Assembly: GCA_012934845.2 (NCBI GenBank)
Contig: WNNJ02001631.1
Span: 102,570-166,569, forward strand
Source of the DNA: Pomphorhynchus laevis
Lineage: Eukaryota; Acanthocephala; Palaeacanthocephala; Echinorhynchida; Pomphorhynchidae
DNA: 64,000 nt
Direction of reading: 5' to 3'
Shown here: positions 58,301-64,000 of the stretch, in pieces
Layout: the number at the start of each line of letters is the position of its first letter
How positions within the stretch are numbered: position 1 is the stretch's first letter
Notes under the pieces: model-generated
Told to the model about the DNA's origin: nothing
Database searches by the model: none
Seen by the model: only the letters and a program-made list of their open reading frames with translations
Position numbers and translations under genes: made by a program

Positions 58301-59137
58301 GCGTTTCCGACACTTTGCTTAATTGTCTGAGGCTTACACTATTAACTACACCGAATTGCTATGCAAACCATCCTTAAGCACTAGGCAGAGGTTGTTGCTG
58401 AATTGTCGTTGCACTCGTTGGATCCTAAATAAATACGGCAGGTATAATAGTAGTGCACGGATGTGCTGAGTAGACAACGTTCCCGGATTTCTTACGAAAT
58501 ACGGCATTTATACTAAATGGTGTAGCTTAATAGACTGGACTTCGATTCACGACTTTCGGTAACCATGTCACTTCTAGACGACCACTTCAGCATCGAAATG
58601 ATGAGTTCCCGGCAACACTCATTAGTAGAATGAGGTACACATTGGTTGTTTCGAATTTTTTTGTGACATTGTTCATTTACGCGTTTCCGACACTTTGCTT
58701 AATTGTCTGAGGCTTACGCTCTTAACCAGATCGAATTGCTGTGCGGACCATCCTTAAACACTAGGCAGAGGTTGTTGCTGAATTGTCGTTGCACTTGTTG
58801 GATCCTAAATGGATACGGAGGTATAATAGTAGTGCACGGATGTGCTGAGTATACAACGGTCCAGGATTTCTTAAGAAAAACGGCATTTATACTAAAAGGT
58901 GTTGCATATTAGACTGGACTTCGATTCACGACTTTCAGTCACCATGTCACTTCTAGATGACCACTTCAGCATCGAAATGGAGTTCCCGGAAACACTTATC
59001 AGTTGAATTAGGTACAAACTGGTCGTTTCGGTTGCCAGTGTGACATTGTGAATACAGGCGTTTCCGACACTTTGCTTAATTATCTGAGGCTTACACTATT
59101 AACTAAACCGAATTGCTATGCAAACCATCCTTAAGCA
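52374..59137. repeat. Tandem satellite array, ~380-bp unit, about 17-18 copies
   Basis: The landmark GGATTTCTTACGAAATACGG recurs at 52411, 52790, 53170, 53550, 53930, 54311, 54692, 55073, 55453, 55830, 56209, 56589, 56967, 57347, 57727, 58107, 58485 and 58864 (a few units have one or two changes), giving periods of 377-381 bp. Units at 53170-54700 are almost identical; those near the right edge are more diverged. Two variant types alternate, with TTTCGGTTGCCTGTGTGAC or TTTCGAATTCCTGTGTGAC. No unit encodes a conserved full-length protein. The minus strand shows a weak LINE-like peptide (FRIQRVQRQFSNNLCLVF), which may be chance. The last unit stops at the PLE that follows. Confidence 0.97.
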
Positions 59138-61237
59138 CGCAGTTCGGCAAGCAGTTCGATAAGCAACCATAGTAATTTCGTAATTTCATTTGAACAAAAG
59201 CGTGCATTGTCTCTTGGTCTTTCATTTGTTCCTAGTCCGCTGGAATTTCCGCGCTTATCATTGCTTACATCGGTTAATCGTTTAATTAAAAATACAGGTG
59301 AAGAATACACAAATGTGACATTAGCAAATAATATCATCAATAAGTATGGATGTATGAAACCTAATGAATCTTTTGAACGTAACATGAGCAAAAATTCTAT
59401 GATAGCTCATCGCGAATTGAAATCCAACAGAGAGATTGTGATATTACCAGCGGATAAAGGAAGTAAGGTAATTGTATGGAACAAGAGCGACTATGACTCA
59501 CAATGTTGGCTTCACTTAAATGGAGGATCATATGAAGAGATCACGATGATAGACCATCAGGCTATTTGTGCAAACGTTGAAAGAAATTTAATACGCTGGT
59601 TTCCCGCTAAAGAAAATCAAGGACGTTTTATTGTTAAAAATCCTAAACCAGGAGTACTATACTTACTGCCAAAAGTACACAAAAATAAGCACCCTTGTCC
59701 GGGGCGTCCAATAATCAGAAATTGCGGTACGGCGTGTGAAAAGCTAGCGCGCGAAGTTCATAATGAATTATTGCCTTATTTAAAACAGACAGAATCTTAC
59801 CTTTCAAGCACTGATGACTTTATTCGTAAGTTAGAGAAATTCACAAATTTAAGGAACGGCAATTTTGACTTTGTAATGTATACACTAGACGTAGAATCCC
59901 TTTTCACATCTATCCAGTCTGACAGGGGCATAGCAGCGATTAACTCTTTACTATCCAGAAAAGGCGCTTCTGAGGATCATCGACTAGTCCTTTGTCAACA
60001 ACTAAGGTTAATTTTGGAGTGTAACACTTTCACTTGCCAGCAAAAAGTATTTAGACAGAAAATTGGTACGGCAATGGGAAGTCCAGTTGGTCCTACATAC
60101 GCTAGCTTATATGTTTCTAACTTGGAGGAGGAATATGTGTTCAAACGTGAAAAGGCTCCACTAATGTGGGTGCGTTACATAGATGATGTGTTTATTATTT
60201 GGGATCACGGTAAGAGAGAATTTGAATTATTTGTCAGTGAACTAAATAATCTATCTGAGCTTCGCTTTACTAACACTATAGAGATAAACAACTCTATTGG
60301 GTTTCTGGATGTAAGCATCCAAAGAATGAAGAATAGCTTCCGAACATCTTTATATAGAAAATTCACTGGAACGAGAAGTATAGTGCACGCGAGCAGTTTA
60401 CACACCCCTAAAACAAAGCGTCTAATAATTAGGAATGAGGCTATACGAGCAAAGAAAATATGCTCCTCGCCGGATATCTTTGAAAAACAATTAAGATTGC
60501 TAAAAATAGAATTAATGGAGAGAGGATACTCAAATAAACAAATTGCAAGACAATTTCAATATGCTCGAATTATCCCGAGAAAAACACTGCTATATGATAA
60601 CAGAAGAAAGCCACTCACAACTACAAACAACAAGGTGGTATGTACATATCATCAGGCACTGAAAAATTTACCAAAGGAATTTAAAGAAATTACTAATGAC
60701 AAGTGTCCCCCTGAACGTAAACCGTTAATTTTCTTCAAATCTGGATATAACCTAAGAAGTTATTTTTCTGTCACAACTAATCATTCCACTGACATTGGTA
60801 GTAATGTACCGTGTGGAGATAAACGGTGTAAAACGTGTCAGATAATGAATAACTCAAAAACATTCACAAGCTCCACTACAAAATTAACTTATAGAATCAG
60901 GGGTAACAATAACTGTAAGACACAAAATTCGGTTTATTTAGGCACTTGCACAGTCTGTCATGCACAATATGTAGGGGAAAGCGGAAATAAGATGTCAGTT
61001 CGGATGAACAACCGTAGAGCGGATATTAAAGCCTGTCGTATAAATGCAGATGGACTGGCATCACACATCATTAACAATCCAACACATGAAATTTCACTTG
61101 CAGTAATTGAGGGAAATATTCCCAACACTGCTAAAAGAAAGCGTAAGGAACTCTATTGGATAGCACAATTAATGACTGATAGATCGCTAAACAGTGAAGT
61201 GACAGGTGCACTGAAATTGGTGAAGAACAACATTTAA
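59135..61237 (+). CDS. PLE reverse transcriptase with C-terminal GIY-YIG endonuclease
   Basis: About 700 codons without a stop. The N-terminal end reads FVISFEQKRALSLGLSFVPS. RT blocks: IVILPADKGSKVIVWNKSDY, LYLLPKVHKNKHPCPGRPII, YTLDVESLFTSI (motif A), IGTAMGSPVGPTYASLY (motif B), WVRYIDDVFIIWDHG (catalytic YIDD at about 60173-60190), NNSIGFLDVSI. Then a linker with PCGDKRCKTCQIM (cysteine cluster), and the nuclease: VYLGTCTVCHAQYVGESGNK with the following arginine-rich helix (MSVRMNNRRADIK) and ELYWIAQLMTDRSLNSE. There is no ATG at the junction: the first in-frame ATG is near 59353, after the N-terminal block. Apart from the missing 5' end no break is seen, so it is a recent copy. The RT copies element RNA and the GIY-YIG domain cuts target DNA. 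Confidence 0.9.
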   Translation, partial: ARSSASSSISNHSNFVISFEQKRALSLGLSFVPSPLEFPRLSLLTSVNRLIKNTGEEYTNVTLANNIINKYGCMKPNESFERNMSKNSMIAHRELKSNREIVILPADKGSKVIVWNKSDYDSQCWLHLNGGSYEEITMIDHQAICANVERNLIRWFPAKENQGRFIVKNPKPGVLYLLPKVHKNKHPCPGRPIIRNCGTACEKLAREVHNELLPYLKQTESYLSSTDDFIRKLEKFTNLRNGNFDFVMYTLDVESLFTSIQSDRGIAAINSLLSRKGASEDHRLVLCQQLRLILECNTFTCQQKVFRQKIGTAMGSPVGPTYASLYVSNLEEEYVFKREKAPLMWVRYIDDVFIIWDHGKREFELFVSELNNLSELRFTNTIEINNSIGFLDVSIQRMKNSFRTSLYRKFTGTRSIVHASSLHTPKTKRLIIRNEAIRAKKICSSPDIFEKQLRLLKIELMERGYSNKQIARQFQYARIIPRKTLLYDNRRKPLTTTNNKVVCTYHQALKNLPKEFKEITNDKCPPERKPLIFFKSGYNLRSYFSVTTNHSTDIGSNVPCGDKRCKTCQIMNNSKTFTSSTTKLTYRIRGNNNCKTQNSVYLGTCTVCHAQYVGESGNKMSVRMNNRRADIKACRINADGLASHIINNPTHEISLAVIEGNIPNTAKRKRKELYWIAQLMTDRSLNSEVTGALKLVKNNI

Positions 61238-61297
61238 GATGCTATCATATATTTATGCTGTTATATTTATATTTTTACAATTGTAGATATTATTTTC

Positions 61298-61328
61298 CTG
61301 AAGAAGGCCACTAGTTGGTCGAAAGCTT
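61298..61328 (+). ncRNA. Hammerhead-ribozyme-like motif at the PLE 3' end
   Basis: CTGAAGA (a CUGANGA core), one extra A, a stem GGCC...GGTC, then GAAA and the palindromic AGCT. PLEs are known to carry minimal hammerheads with a palindromic helix III that act as dimers. The extra A before the stem is unusual. The equivalent in the next PLE is 61561-61588 (minus). Confidence 0.5.
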
Positions 61329-61373
61329 GAATAAAACGATATCTTTGTGTTTCCGGTTTGACTTAAAATCCGA

Positions 61374-63406
<2,033 letters not shown>

Positions 63407-63451
<45 letters not shown>
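63407..63451. repeat. (TA)n microsatellite
   Basis: 45 bp of TA between the 5' end of the minus-strand PLE and an inverted satellite pair. Confidence 0.96.
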
Positions 63452-63452
<1 letters not shown>

Positions 63453-63899
63453 TAAATGGTGTTGCTTGATAGACTGGACTTCGATTCACGACTTTCAGTC
63501 ACCATGTCACTTCTAGACGACCACTTCAGCATCGAAATGATGAGTACCCAGCAACACTCATCAGTAGAATGAGGTACACACTGGTCGTTTCGGTTGCCTG
63601 TGTGACATTGTGAATAAAGGCGTTTCCGACACTTTGCGAAAACGATCTGGTTAAGAGCGTTTAACGAGGTCTTAACGATCTGGTTAAGAGCGAAAGCCTC
63701 AGACAATTAAGCAAAGTGTCGGAAACGCCTTTATTCACAATGTCACACAGGCAACCGAAACGCCCAGTGTGTACCTCATTCTACTGATGAGTGTTGCCGG
63801 GTACTCATCATTTTGATGCTGAAGTGGTCGTCTAGAAGTGACATGGTGACTGAAAGTCGTTAATCGAAGTCCAGTCTATCAAGCAACACCATTTAGTAT
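63451..63899. repeat. Inverted pair of partial satellite units (palindrome)
   Basis: 63451-63637 is the satellite unit in the array's orientation, and 63711-63899 is its reverse complement with only a few mismatches. Both arms have TTGCTTGATAGAC where the array units have TTGCTTAATAGAC, so one arm was copied from the other. The 73-bp centre carries CGATCTGGTTAAGAGCG twice. The right arm continues to about 63960. Confidence 0.95.
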
Positions 63900-63958
63900 A
63901 AATGCCGTATTTCGTAAGAAATCCTGGACCGTTTCTACTCAGCACATTCGTGCATTAC

Positions 63959-63961
<3 letters not shown>

Positions 63962-64000
<39 letters not shown>
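63962..64000. repeat. (TA)n microsatellite at the window's right edge
   Basis: At least 39 bp of TA running off the window. Confidence 0.96.

Larger units (their letters stand above)
59135..61345 (+). mobile_element. Canonical Penelope-like element, RT + GIY-YIG, 5' truncated, long open frame
   Basis: It joins the last satellite unit at about 59138. The frame is open from 59135 to the stop at 61235-61237. The 3' end carries CTGAAGAAGGCC, GGTCGAAAGCTT and an AATAAAA, then reaches (TA)n at 61375. No terminal repeats are seen, and the N-terminal part of a full PLE is probably missing. Confidence 0.9.

Noticed and set aside
52374-59137. CRISPR array
   Set aside because: The 380-bp units are tandem with no short-repeat/spacer alternation, and the genome is eukaryotic.
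59207-59209. Start of the PLE protein at 59207
   Set aside because: The codon there is TTG inside an open frame that begins at 59135. It is not a credible start codon.

Overview
The window looks like AT-rich nuclear DNA of an invertebrate animal. Two host genes can be supported, both spliceosomal or eukaryotic in character. One is a many-exon M17 leucine aminopeptidase on the minus strand (302-13823, its last exon or exons lying left of the window). The other is a compact LSm7 gene on the plus strand (50126-50437). Introns of the aminopeptidase fall into two classes: 44-51 bp, or 1.1-3.1 kb filled with repeats. The aminopeptidase resembles the nematode W07G4.4 type and the short introns fit nematodes, but I cannot fix the phylum from sequence alone.

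Almost everything else is retroelement debris. Region by region: 0.3-13.8 kb is the aminopeptidase, with Penelope-like (PLE) relics, LINE tails, minisatellites and small foldbacks in its large introns. At 14.3-14.9 kb is a PLE relic. At 15.2-18.5 kb is a plus-strand RTE-like LINE (APE + RT) with repeats at its 5' end. At 19.5-20.5 kb is a PLE relic. At 21.0-24.8 kb is a minus-strand I/jockey-like LINE with a zinc-knuckle ORF1. At 24.8-30.5 kb are sparse LINE and PLE scraps. At 30.5-34.1 kb is a minus-strand L2-like LINE, followed by a second I/jockey-like copy (34.2-35.6 kb). At 36-40.5 kb are several copies and solo ends of an AT-rich PLE family that lacks a C-terminal GIY-YIG domain. At 40.9-48.5 kb are CR1-like LINEs with other LINE tails nested inside. 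LSm7 sits at 50.1 kb, followed by a CR1 3' part (51.0-52.3 kb).

The right end is the most striking part. A tandem array of about 17-18 copies of a ~380-bp unit (52.37-59.14 kb) abuts a PLE with a long uninterrupted RT + GIY-YIG reading frame (59.1-61.3 kb). Then come 117 bp of (TA)n and a second, broken PLE in the opposite orientation (61.5-63.4 kb). The window ends with (TA)n and an almost perfect inverted pair of the same satellite unit. Both PLE tails carry a matching hammerhead-ribozyme-like motif, and many satellite units carry separated hammerhead-core-like blocks on the minus strand.

No tRNA, rRNA, CRISPR array or bacterial-type operon was seen. Family names for LINEs and PLEs come from motif recognition, not a database search.
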